Source: Paenibacillus sp. FSL H8-0048 (GTDB taxonomy: Bacteria > Bacillota > Bacilli > Paenibacillales > Paenibacillaceae). Taken from it: DNA of 64,000 bases. The stretch covers positions 2,976,001 to 3,040,000 of the forward strand of contig NZ_JBBODF010000001.1 in assembly GCF_038002825.1 (NCBI RefSeq). Reading direction: 5' to 3'. The first letter of the stretch is position 1, and the number at the start of each line of letters is the position of its first letter. Of the stretch, positions 8,600 through 15,481 are shown one piece after another. Position numbers and translations under genes: made by a program. The notes below the pieces were generated by a model. The model was not told the origin of the DNA, ran no database searches, and saw only the letters and a list, made by a program, of their open reading frames with translations.

Positions 8600-9234
8600 T
8601 CACATTTTGAGTGGTAGTAACACTCATTTGCTCCTATGGAGCTGCCTACGGTGCACGTATCTTCGCAGCTGCCGGATGTATGCTGTTTTCCGCATACATC
8701 CGACCACTCACCCCCGCACCGGCCCAATGTAACCAACCCGGTAGCCCTCGTGCCACCGAATGTAATCGGTTTTCCGATTACATTCGCTCCGTCAGCCCTC
8801 GCGCCGCCCAATGTAATCGGTTTTCCGATTACATTTGATTCACGCGCCTACGCAACTCCGAATGTGATCGGTTTTCCGATTACATTTGGTTCACGCGCCT
8901 ACGCAACTCCGAATGTGATCGGTTTTCCGATTACATTTGGTTCACGCGCCTACGCAACTCCGAATGTGATCGGTTTTCCGATTACATTCGCTCCGTCAGC
9001 CCTCGCGCCGCCCGATGTAATCGGTTTTCCGATTACATTTGATTCACGCGCCTACGCAACTCCGAATGTGATCGGTTTTCCGATTACAATCGCTCCGTCA
9101 GCCCTCGCGCCGCCCGATGTGATCGGTTTTTCGATTACATTTAGTTCACGCACCTACGCAACTCCGAATGTCGGTGCGACCCCCTTATCCCGGAGTCCTC
9201 CGTATCAAATCGGTACTTGTCGTAGCTATGCTCT

Positions 9235-10167
9235 TTATTTCGCTTTTTCTCTCGGCCAGAAGAAGCGGGAGCGGTCTTCTAGAGTCAGGACCCACTCCGC
9301 AAAGGTAGCTGGCGGCATGTTCCGAAGGCTCGTATGCATTCTGCGATTGTTGTAAAAGTCCATGTACCGGTCCACGGCTTCATAGGCCTCTTCGAAGGTG
9401 TCGAAGGCCTCTTTTCGGAACAAATCCCGGTCGATATTGCTGTGGAACGATTCAATAAAAGCATTTAAATCTGGCGTTCGAGGCGGAATGCGTTCATGGG
9501 TCATTTCCCAGCTCTCACACATGTCGCCAAACAGGTGGCTGACGAACTGTGGGCCGTTGTCGGTGCGGATCACCGGGCGTGCGCTGCCAGGGGCGCAGTG
9601 TTGTTCCATGGCGCGTCCCAGCGTCTGGCAGGCGTGCTTGGCCTCACATGACGCTCCGCGGTGGTAGCCGACGATGACACGGGTAAACACATCGATAATA
9701 CTCAGGACAAAGAAATGCCGGTCCCGGCCCGCCACGTACCCATACTTAATGTCCATCTGCCAGAGCTGGCCTGCTCCGGTAATGACCCGGTTCTCCGGCA
9801 GCTTCCGGGGATGCTTAAAGCGTTTGTGGCGCTGCGGCTGCAGGATATCCAGCGCCTGGCACAGCCGGTAGCTTTTCTTGTGATTGAGCCTCAGCCCGCG
9901 CTGGTTCCACAAGCACTTGGCCAGCAGTTTGTATCCGTACACATGCTCTTCTCCAGCGATTAATTCCAGCAGCCATTCCTGGATTTCCTCGTCGCTAATC
10001 TTCTCTCCAGACTCGATCAGGGAGTAGCCGGGTACGGGTCTTCCGCGTCCCTGAGGTACGGCCTGTGCCTCCTGCTTCTTGCGTTTCTTACGGTCGTAAT
10101 ACGTAGACTCTGCGAGCCCCACGAGACGGAGTACCAACGCTGCGGTATTCCCCTGCTTAATGAACAT
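9235..10167 (-). CDS. IS3-family transposase OrfB (integrase catalytic domain)
   Basis: 310-residue catalytic part of the transposase. After an HTH_21-like region (about residues 60-110) comes the rve/DDE core, with acidic residues visible in QMDIKYG, RTDNGPQF and NAFIESFHS. It ends in the IS3-type segment NNRRMHTSLRNMPP. OrfB lies in the -1 frame relative to OrfA. The reading frame is open upstream of its ATG through an A6 run near 10180, so the active product is probably an OrfAB fusion made by -1 frameshifting. Differs from copy 2 by one residue (Ile versus Thr near residue 52). Confidence 0.93.
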   Translation of the reverse strand: MFIKQGNTAALVLRLVGLAESTYYDRKKRKKQEAQAVPQGRGRPVPGYSLIESGEKISDEEIQEWLLELIAGEEHVYGYKLLAKCLWNQRGLRLNHKKSYRLCQALDILQPQRHKRFKHPRKLPENRVITGAGQLWQMDIKYGYVAGRDRHFFVLSIIDVFTRVIVGYHRGASCEAKHACQTLGRAMEQHCAPGSARPVIRTDNGPQFVSHLFGDMCESWEMTHERIPPRTPDLNAFIESFHSNIDRDLFRKEAFDTFEEAYEAVDRYMDFYNNRRMHTSLRNMPPATFAEWVLTLEDRSRFFWPREKAK

Positions 10168-10172
10168 GTCGG

Positions 10173-10496
10173 CTACCTCGATTTTTTCGGATAAGCAGGG
10201 GTTGGCTTTTTTAGCAGTTCACGCAGAATTTCGATCTCTAGCTCCTTTTCGCCGAGGATCCTGACCGCCTTCTCGTATTTCTGCTCCACGTCCAGGAGGC
10301 GCTTCAATTCCTCCACCTGCTCCTGGGGATACGGATGCTCTTGTTCCCCATGGGCTTCGCGGTAATCTCTCACCCACTGATTCACCGTCGATGGGGTCAC
10401 CCCATACTTTCGGGCAACCACCGCTGCCTTAATGCCAGACAACACCTCTTGCGCGGCTTTCTCTCTTGTTCCTGTTAAGTGTCCCATACCGTTCAT
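10173..10496 (-). CDS. IS3-family transposase OrfA (helix-turn-helix)
   Basis: 107-residue DNA-binding part of the transposase. The HTH lies at about residues 10-50 (KAAVVARKYGVTPSTVNQWV), followed by a leucine-zipper-like coiled coil at about 60-97 and a Lys-rich end. The stop lies 5 bp before the orfB ATG. Two A-runs near the end of the gene are candidate slippage sites; the one coding PKKS (AAAAAAT) leads directly into an open orfB frame. Identical to the OrfA of copy 2. Confidence 0.93.
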   Translation of the reverse strand: MNGMGHLTGTREKAAQEVLSGIKAAVVARKYGVTPSTVNQWVRDYREAHGEQEHPYPQEQVEELKRLLDVEQKYEKAVRILGEKELEIEILRELLKKPTPAYPKKSR

Positions 10497-10952
10497 CCTC
10501 CTCCTGTTTCTAGTCTACATTTTTGTGGGGGAGGACTCCAACTTCTTTAGGGGGCTGTGGAGATGTGATCGGTTTTCCGATTACATTTGGTTCACGCGCC
10601 TACGCAACTCCGAATGTGATCGGTTTTTCGATTACAATCGCTCCGTCAGCCCTCGCGCCGCCCGATGTAATCGGTTTTCCGATTACATTTGGTTCACGCG
10701 CCTACGCAACTCCGAATGTGATCGGTTTTCCGATTACAATCGCTCCGTCAGCCCTCGCGCCGCCCGATGTGATCGGTTTTTCGATTACATTTAGTTCACG
10801 CACCTACGCAACTCCGAATGTGATCGGTTTTCCGATTACATTTAGTTCACGCGCCCACAGCGCTGAATGTGAACGGTTTTTCGATTACATTTGGCCCGCT
10901 CCCCCAGTACCGGCACATTGTATGCTGTTTTCCGCATACATTCGGTCAATAA

Positions 10953-10990
10953 ATAGTCCGGGTTCTCTTCGTTCAGAGAACCCGGACTAT
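10953..10990 (-). terminator. Terminator downstream of the amidase gene
   Basis: A 15-bp perfect stem (ATAGTCCGGGTTCTC paired with its complement) around a short TTCGTTCA loop, followed on the minus strand by TTTATT. It lies directly after the amidase stop. Confidence 0.8.
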
Positions 10991-10996
10991 GATTTC

Positions 10997-12376
10997 CTAC
11001 TTCCATACCTCCTGTATCCAGGACAGGAGCCGGAGATCTTGTCCGTGCCCGCCGATGACGGACAGTCCCAGCGGGAGTCCGCCGGGGCCGGGCACCGGCA
11101 GCGTAACCTGCGGCAGCCCGGCCAGTCCGGCCAGGCAGCTGAGCATCATCGCGCTGCTGCGGCTACGCTCCAGTTGCCCGGGTCCTGCGCCGCGCAGCGG
11201 GGCCGGACCCGGCACGGTCGGAAGGACGAGACAGCCGTCCTTCCCGAGAAGCGCCCGCAGCCGCTGAGTGATCCGGCTGCGCAGCATAGCGGCGGGGCTG
11301 TGATCCGCCCCGGCCAGCCCCGCCGCCCAAGCGAACCGGGCGGCAATATCCGGCCCGAAGACCGGCTGCTCCCGCCCGATCCACTCTCCATGGGTTGCCC
11401 AGATCTCGGCACCCTGCAGCTCGCGGAAGGCGTCCATCCAAGTCTTCAAGCCTTCAGGGGCAACCACGGCTTCAGCAGCCTGTAGCGAAGCGCCTGCTTG
11501 CAGCTTGTCCAGCCCACGCCTCAGGTAGTCTGCACAGTCCTGCTCCACAAGCGCCCAGCCTTCCGGCGGGATGAACATCCGGGACATTCGAAGATCACCG
11601 GCAGACTCGTCTACCTTCTCACCACCGCTCTGCTCCATACTATTCTCCATGCCCTGGGCAACTACGCCGCTGTTCGCAGACCCGAGCAGATCGCCCGCCT
11701 TCTTCCTGTTCTCCCCACTACAGGCATCTTCGCCTCTGTCCACAGACCCGAGTAGTACACCCTCCTTCTTCCTACTCTCTCCGCCCTGGGCAACCACGCA
11801 GCTGTTCGCAGACCCGAGTAGAACGCGCCCCGTCTTCAGCAGCAGCTCCGCGCTTCCCGCGATCCAGCCCACCGTGTCAAAAGCCGGGGCCAGCGGAATC
11901 ACCCCCTCCAAGGATACCGCTCCATGCGATGGACGATAACCGAACACACCGCAATAAGCGGATGGAACCCGGATTGAGCCGCCTGTATCCGTCCCAAGGG
12001 CAAAATCCACACTTCCCGAGGCCACCGCTACCGCCGACCCGCTGGACGAGCCGCCGGGAATCCGGTTCTCCCCATGCGGATTCACCGGCGTACCGTAATG
12101 ATAGTTCTCTCCGCCAAGGCTGTACATCAGCTCATCTGTATGGGCAGCTCCCCGCAGCATAGCTCCGGCTTCCAGCAGCCTGCGAACAACAGTCGCATGG
12201 GAGTCCGCCGGTTCATGGCTGCGCAGCCAGTCCGGGTTACCGGCGGAAGAGCGGTGCCCGGCCACTGCGAAGACATCTTTTACTGTGAAGGCCAGGCCGT
12301 GCAATGTCCCGTGCCCGCTGCCTGGAATCTCCAGCTCCGGGACCCGGAATGCACCGTGCCGATTATCAAGAACCAT
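10997..12376 (-). CDS. Amidase-signature hydrolase, AMI1-like
   Basis: 459-residue amidase-signature enzyme, expected to hydrolyse a carboxamide. The Ser-cisSer-Lys triad is visible: Lys33 in TVKDVFAVAG, cis-Ser about 110 in PGGSSSGSA, nucleophile Ser134 in GTDTGGSIRVPS. The block up to RPSHGAVS is closest in style to plant-type AMI1 indole-acetamide hydrolases, rather than GatA or AtzE. Residues about 186-262 are an unusual insertion of three degenerate repeats around LLGSANS. Position between the urate cluster and a GGT-like gene hints at amide or ureide breakdown, but the substrate is unknown. Start ATG follows GGGAGGGAGAGGG. Confidence 0.82.
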   Translation of the reverse strand: MVLDNRHGAFRVPELEIPGSGHGTLHGLAFTVKDVFAVAGHRSSAGNPDWLRSHEPADSHATVVRRLLEAGAMLRGAAHTDELMYSLGGENYHYGTPVNPHGENRIPGGSSSGSAVAVASGSVDFALGTDTGGSIRVPSAYCGVFGYRPSHGAVSLEGVIPLAPAFDTVGWIAGSAELLLKTGRVLLGSANSCVVAQGGESRKKEGVLLGSVDRGEDACSGENRKKAGDLLGSANSGVVAQGMENSMEQSGGEKVDESAGDLRMSRMFIPPEGWALVEQDCADYLRRGLDKLQAGASLQAAEAVVAPEGLKTWMDAFRELQGAEIWATHGEWIGREQPVFGPDIAARFAWAAGLAGADHSPAAMLRSRITQRLRALLGKDGCLVLPTVPGPAPLRGAGPGQLERSRSSAMMLSCLAGLAGLPQVTLPVPGPGGLPLGLSVIGGHGQDLRLLSWIQEVWK

Positions 12377-12853
12377 ACTGCCCCACCCTCTCCCTCCCGG
12401 ACCAGCCGGATTATTCTATCCTTATCTCCTTAATTACTCTACCTTCTCCTCTTCTAGTAGAGTAATTAAGGGATGAAGCTGCGTTTAAGCCGAGCATTCG
12501 GCGATAGTTGTATTCCGTACACCTAAACACAGTGAAAAGAAGGAGTTTCCTCTTCTAACTGCACTCTGTACAACTAAATCTGCCCGAATGGGTGAAAATC
12601 CAAGTAGAAAGGTATTTTAATTGCACGAAATACATCTAAACGGAGATTCGGCGGCACATTCGAGGATTTAGTTGTACAGATTGCAATTAAGCCTTCCTTA
12701 AGCATCCCCTTTACACCCTGATCAGGGCGCGGCAAACCTTCAGTAAGCGATTAGTTAAAGTAATTCTCACAAGCTGAAATCTGATGCTCTATTAGTCTTC
12801 CTGTCCCCCCAATCTCCCAATCTCCCAATCTCCCTGCCACGAATTCATTCCCT
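12377..12853. other. 477-bp intergenic region rich in repeats
   Basis: No convincing gene. It contains an inverted repeat ATTACTCTAC/GTAGAGTAAT (about 12434-12471), four copies of a 22-24 bp motif related to TTGCAnTCTGTACAACTAAA (12506, 12557 and 12619 direct, 12665 inverted), and a C-rich run (12805-12834) that gives four regular G-tracts on the minus strand just after the GGT-like gene. Confidence 0.6.
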
Positions 12854-14431
12854 CTACCACCCGATAGCAGCTCCATCAGAGCGAGGGTCAGTCCCCCCAC
12901 TGCGGTAGCCGTTGCCATCAATCGAGATAGCATGGGCGTGCCCCATCACCCCGTCATAGCTCTCTGCCTCACGGACCAGATGCCCCGCCTCCGCCAGCTC
13001 TGCCCGTACGGCTTCCGCTACCCGGTTCTCGATCCGCAGCTCCTGAGTCGGCTCCCCCCAGGTTCTGCCCCAGACAAAGCGCGGTTCACTCACCGCAGTC
13101 TGCGGGTCCATCCCGTAATGAAGCATGCGTGTGAGCAGCAGGGTCTGCGTCTGCGGCTGTCCTTCACCGCCCTGCGTGCCATAGAGATAAGCCGGTTTCC
13201 CGTCCCGGCAGGCCATCGCCGGCATCAGCGTGTGGAAGGTGCGCTTGTGCGGCTCCAGCGTATTGACATGGGCGGGATCGAGCGAGAAGAAGGACCCGCG
13301 GTTCTGAAGCAGAATCCCCGTATTCCCAGCCACAACCCCCGACCCGAATTCGAAATACAGACTCTGGATGAACGAGACTGCATTCCCCTCTTCATCCACC
13401 ACCGCTGCGTAAGCTGTATCCCTTCCAACCGGTTCGCTGCTTAGAGCAATCGCCTTATGGGGACAAATTGCCGCCGCGAGTTGTGCCGCATAGGACTTAC
13501 TCAGCAGACGGTCCAGCGGAATGCTGCTAAAGGACGGGTCAGTGAGCACCTGGTCACGGTCACGGAAGCTCAGCTTCAGCGCCTCCACCAGCAGATGATA
13601 ATACTCATAGGAGCCATGCCTGATCTCTGCGAAGTTATAATGCTCCAGGATATTAAGCGCCATGAGCGCGGTGAAGCCCTGCGAGTTCGGCGGAACCTGA
13701 TAGACGGTATGCCCATGATAGTGCGTCTGGAGCGGCTCTTCCCAGCTTCCCTTATGGTCCGCGAAATCCTCGCGGGTCAGGTACCCGCCGGAAGCCTGCA
13801 TGTGATCACAGATCTCTTTCGCAATGCTCCCTTTATAAAAAGCATCCCGGCCTCCCGCCGCAAGTACCCGCAGCGCCCCGGCCAGCTGCCGCTGCACAAA
13901 CCGCTCTCCCGCCGCCGGAATCCGGCCGCCGGGAAGATACACCGCCGCCGCTTCAGGCGACAGCGCGGCTCCGGCCAGTACGCTGCCGCCATGCTGGTCC
14001 GGCGACAACGGAAAGCCCCCGGCGCTGTAGCCGATAGCCGGCTCCAGCACCTCGGCCAGGGTCAGCCGTCCATACTCCCGTTGGACGGCCTCCCAGCTAT
14101 CCGCCATTCCGGGCACCGTAATGGCGCTGCGCACACCCCGCCGGGGAATGGCCTCCTCCCCGGCATAGCAGTCCCGGCGGACGGCGTAGCCAGAGCGTCC
14201 GCTGCCGTTATAAGCCCGTACGCGCCCTTCACTGGCGCTGTACCCAAGCCAGAAGGCGTCTCCGCCGAGCCCGGTCATATGCGGATAGACCACAGCCAGC
14301 GCCGCGCTGACTGCAACGGCCGCATCATAGGCGTTGCCGCCTTTGGCCAAAACTTCCGCGCCCGCTGCCGAGGCCAGATAGTGCGGGCTGACCACCATTG
14401 TTTTCGTTCCGGTCACCGGTCCTCTCCCCAT
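12854..14431 (-). CDS. Gamma-glutamyltransferase-family Ntn hydrolase, YwrD/HpxW type
   Basis: 525-residue Ntn hydrolase precursor expected to self-cleave before Thr339 (GRDTAYAAVVDEEGN) into large and small subunits. The N-terminal region reads SPHYLASAAGAEVLAKGGNA and carries MTGLGGDAFW, and the C-terminal half has FGSGVVAGNTGILLQNRG, the form seen in YwrD and in oxamate amidohydrolase HpxW rather than classical GGT (NNxMDDF). No signal peptide is seen, so a cytoplasmic role is likely, unlike secreted GGT. Near a urate cluster, an HpxW-like step (late purine nitrogen release) is attractive but unproven. Start ATG follows AAGGAGGCAGAAC. Confidence 0.82.
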   Translation of the reverse strand: MGRGPVTGTKTMVVSPHYLASAAGAEVLAKGGNAYDAAVAVSAALAVVYPHMTGLGGDAFWLGYSASEGRVRAYNGSGRSGYAVRRDCYAGEEAIPRRGVRSAITVPGMADSWEAVQREYGRLTLAEVLEPAIGYSAGGFPLSPDQHGGSVLAGAALSPEAAAVYLPGGRIPAAGERFVQRQLAGALRVLAAGGRDAFYKGSIAKEICDHMQASGGYLTREDFADHKGSWEEPLQTHYHGHTVYQVPPNSQGFTALMALNILEHYNFAEIRHGSYEYYHLLVEALKLSFRDRDQVLTDPSFSSIPLDRLLSKSYAAQLAAAICPHKAIALSSEPVGRDTAYAAVVDEEGNAVSFIQSLYFEFGSGVVAGNTGILLQNRGSFFSLDPAHVNTLEPHKRTFHTLMPAMACRDGKPAYLYGTQGGEGQPQTQTLLLTRMLHYGMDPQTAVSEPRFVWGRTWGEPTQELRIENRVAEAVRAELAEAGHLVREAESYDGVMGHAHAISIDGNGYRSGGTDPRSDGAAIGW

Positions 14432-14648
14432 GTTCTGCCTCCTTCCCTGCCGCTTAAGTTAGTGTCATTTAACAGCAGGCCCGGAGCCCCTGTCAACGGC
14501 TTCCTTAGGACCGTACATTTGCTGCCGCTTATTTTGTGAGCCATGCACAAATTTAAGAATAGAAGCAGGCCCGGCATCCATTCTGTCCGTCTGTTATATG
14601 GAGCTGCAGCAGGCTACAGCCTTAATACGCCCTGTCTGTGCGCCCCCC

Positions 14649-15026
14649 TCACTTCAGGATATATTGCGACAGCACAGCCTGCACTTCATAGATATCCACC
14701 GATTTGTTGAAGGTTTTCTTCAGCGGCAGCCCCGCGCCCGAGATATATAGGCACAGCTCCGCATCCAGGTCGAAATGCCCCGCCGTCTCCACGGAGTAAT
14801 GGGTGATGCTTTTGTAAGGAACAGAGTGGTATTCGGTTTTTTTGCCGGTCATCCCCTGCTTGTCTACAAGAATCAGCCGCTTGTCTGTAAAAATAAACAT
14901 GTCCCGGACCAGCTTATAGGCGCGCTCAATCTTTTCATTCGGAGCCAGAATCCGTCCGTATTCCCGCTGCACCTCTCCCAGCTCAACCTGGGTCGCATTG
15001 CCCAGCAATCCGTTAAAAATCGTCAT
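14649..15026 (-). CDS. PH-domain protein (bacterial PH, YvbH-like fold)
   Basis: 125-residue cytoplasmic protein with the pattern of a bacterial PH domain: NEKIERAYKLVRDMFIFTDKRLILVD at about 33-58, then KTEYHSVPYKSITHYSVET, and a C-terminal amphipathic helix. The function of these domains is poorly known; related ones may bind membranes or partner proteins. The start chosen is the ATG at 15026 behind GAGGAG; an upstream GTG gives 17 more residues without a better ribosome binding site. Divergent from the small ORF and ABC-F gene. Confidence 0.82.
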   Translation of the reverse strand: MTIFNGLLGNATQVELGEVQREYGRILAPNEKIERAYKLVRDMFIFTDKRLILVDKQGMTGKKTEYHSVPYKSITHYSVETAGHFDLDAELCLYISGAGLPLKKTFNKSVDIYEVQAVLSQYILK

Positions 15027-15129
15027 AGCGCTCCTCTTTTCCGCAGCCGTTATAAGGGCAACGCCCCTTCGCCACACTTCATACTACTTGCAGAACCATG
15101 CTTTTATGTCTGGAGAGAACATTTCTCCC

Positions 15130-15158
15130 TTGCTTATTTCGGGATTTTTGGTTACACT
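15130..15158 (+). promoter_or_regulatory. Promoter of the uORF/ABC-F transcript
   Basis: -35 TTGCTT (15130-15135), 17-bp spacer and -10 TACACT (15153-15158), placed 35 bp before the small ORF with its strong ribosome binding site. Confidence 0.6.
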
Positions 15159-15192
15159 AGCTTTAAATTTATCAAAAAGGAGGTGTAGGAGA

Positions 15193-15360
15193 ATGGATCA
15201 CAATCGGACCAACAGTGTTAGCAGCCGGCTGATTAATATTATGGCGGGCATCGTTCATGTGAAATCGGACAACGGGAGAAGTCTGTCCATTTACAAGAAT
15301 TTAATAACACTACAACATTGTGAAATGCCTTTCTCGCCTACACTTCAACGGATGTCTTAA
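15193..15360 (+). CDS. Small leader ORF (55 residues) ahead of the ABC-F gene
   Basis: Begins with ATG directly after an excellent AAAGGAGGTG ribosome binding site, and ends just before an intrinsic terminator that precedes the ABC-F gene. The product, starting MDHNRTNSVSSRLINIMAG, has no signal peptide, membrane helix or known domain. The arrangement of promoter, well-translated small ORF, terminator and ABC-F gene matches the attenuators that control antibiotic-inducible ABC-F genes such as vmlR. I infer a regulatory leader peptide, but an independent small protein is possible. Confidence 0.65.
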   Translation: MDHNRTNSVSSRLINIMAGIVHVKSDNGRSLSIYKNLITLQHCEMPFSPTLQRMS

Positions 15361-15374
15361 CCCGAAGAATTCTC

Positions 15375-15406
15375 AGGCCGTGGGGAAATTTCCCTGCGGC
15401 CTTTTT
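15375..15406 (+). terminator. Intrinsic terminator between leader ORF and ABC-F gene
   Basis: AGGCCG and CGGCCT outer arms with GGGGAAATTTCCC between them, followed by TTTTT. It lies 15 bp after the small ORF stop and 76 bp before the ABC-F start, as expected for transcription attenuation. Confidence 0.75.
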
Positions 15407-15481
15407 ATGTGCTTTTAAACGGATATTTCGGATAAATTGAAGCGGCAGAGCAAAGAGCATTCTAATCAAAGGAGCCTAACG

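Larger units (their letters stand above)
9172..10562 (-). mobile_element. IS3-family insertion sequence, copy 1 (1391 bp)
   Basis: Complete element with orfA and orfB on the minus strand. The ends were set by comparison with the second copy at 21960-23350, which is the same length and differs at only three positions I could find. Inner terminal inverted repeats share CCCCCT and GGAGTCCTCC. The flanks carry a direct repeat ATGT (9168-9171 and 10563-10566); if it is only ATG, the element starts at 9171. It is inserted at the left base of a palindrome of the 51-bp array. Confidence 0.9.
8675..10942. repeat. Array of 51-bp palindrome/spacer modules (array 1), interrupted by an IS
   Basis: About 17 palindromes, mostly one every 51 bp, fill 8675-9170 and 10563-10942. 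A typical unit is left arm AATGTAATCGG, loop TTTT, right arm CCGATTACATT (26 bp), then a 25-bp GC-rich spacer. Two spacer types recur in mixed order, one starting TGGTTCACGCG and one starting CGCTCCGTCAG. The end units (8675-8700 and 10917-10942) have different arms, GATGTATGC/GCATACATC and ATTGTATGC/GCATACATT. One unit near 8726-8758 is truncated. Palindromes start at 8759, 8810, 8861, 8912, 8963, 9014, 9065, 9116 and 9167, and after the IS at 10613, 10664, 10715, 10766 and 10817. Confidence 0.9.

Noticed and set aside
8636..9355. Long plus-strand frame of 239 codons through array 1, and a similar 320-codon frame at 10523-11485
   Set aside because: No ribosome binding site, 17-residue repeats are a by-product of a 51-bp period, and both frames run into sequence already explained (IS and amidase antisense).
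8675..10942. CRISPR array
   Set aside because: Palindromes are regularly spaced, but the spacers are themselves repeated in two types and there are no cas genes.
13225..14539. 360-codon plus-strand frame across the GGT-like gene
   Set aside because: Lies opposite a clear Ntn-hydrolase gene and has low-complexity Arg/Pro-rich content typical of antisense in GC-rich DNA.
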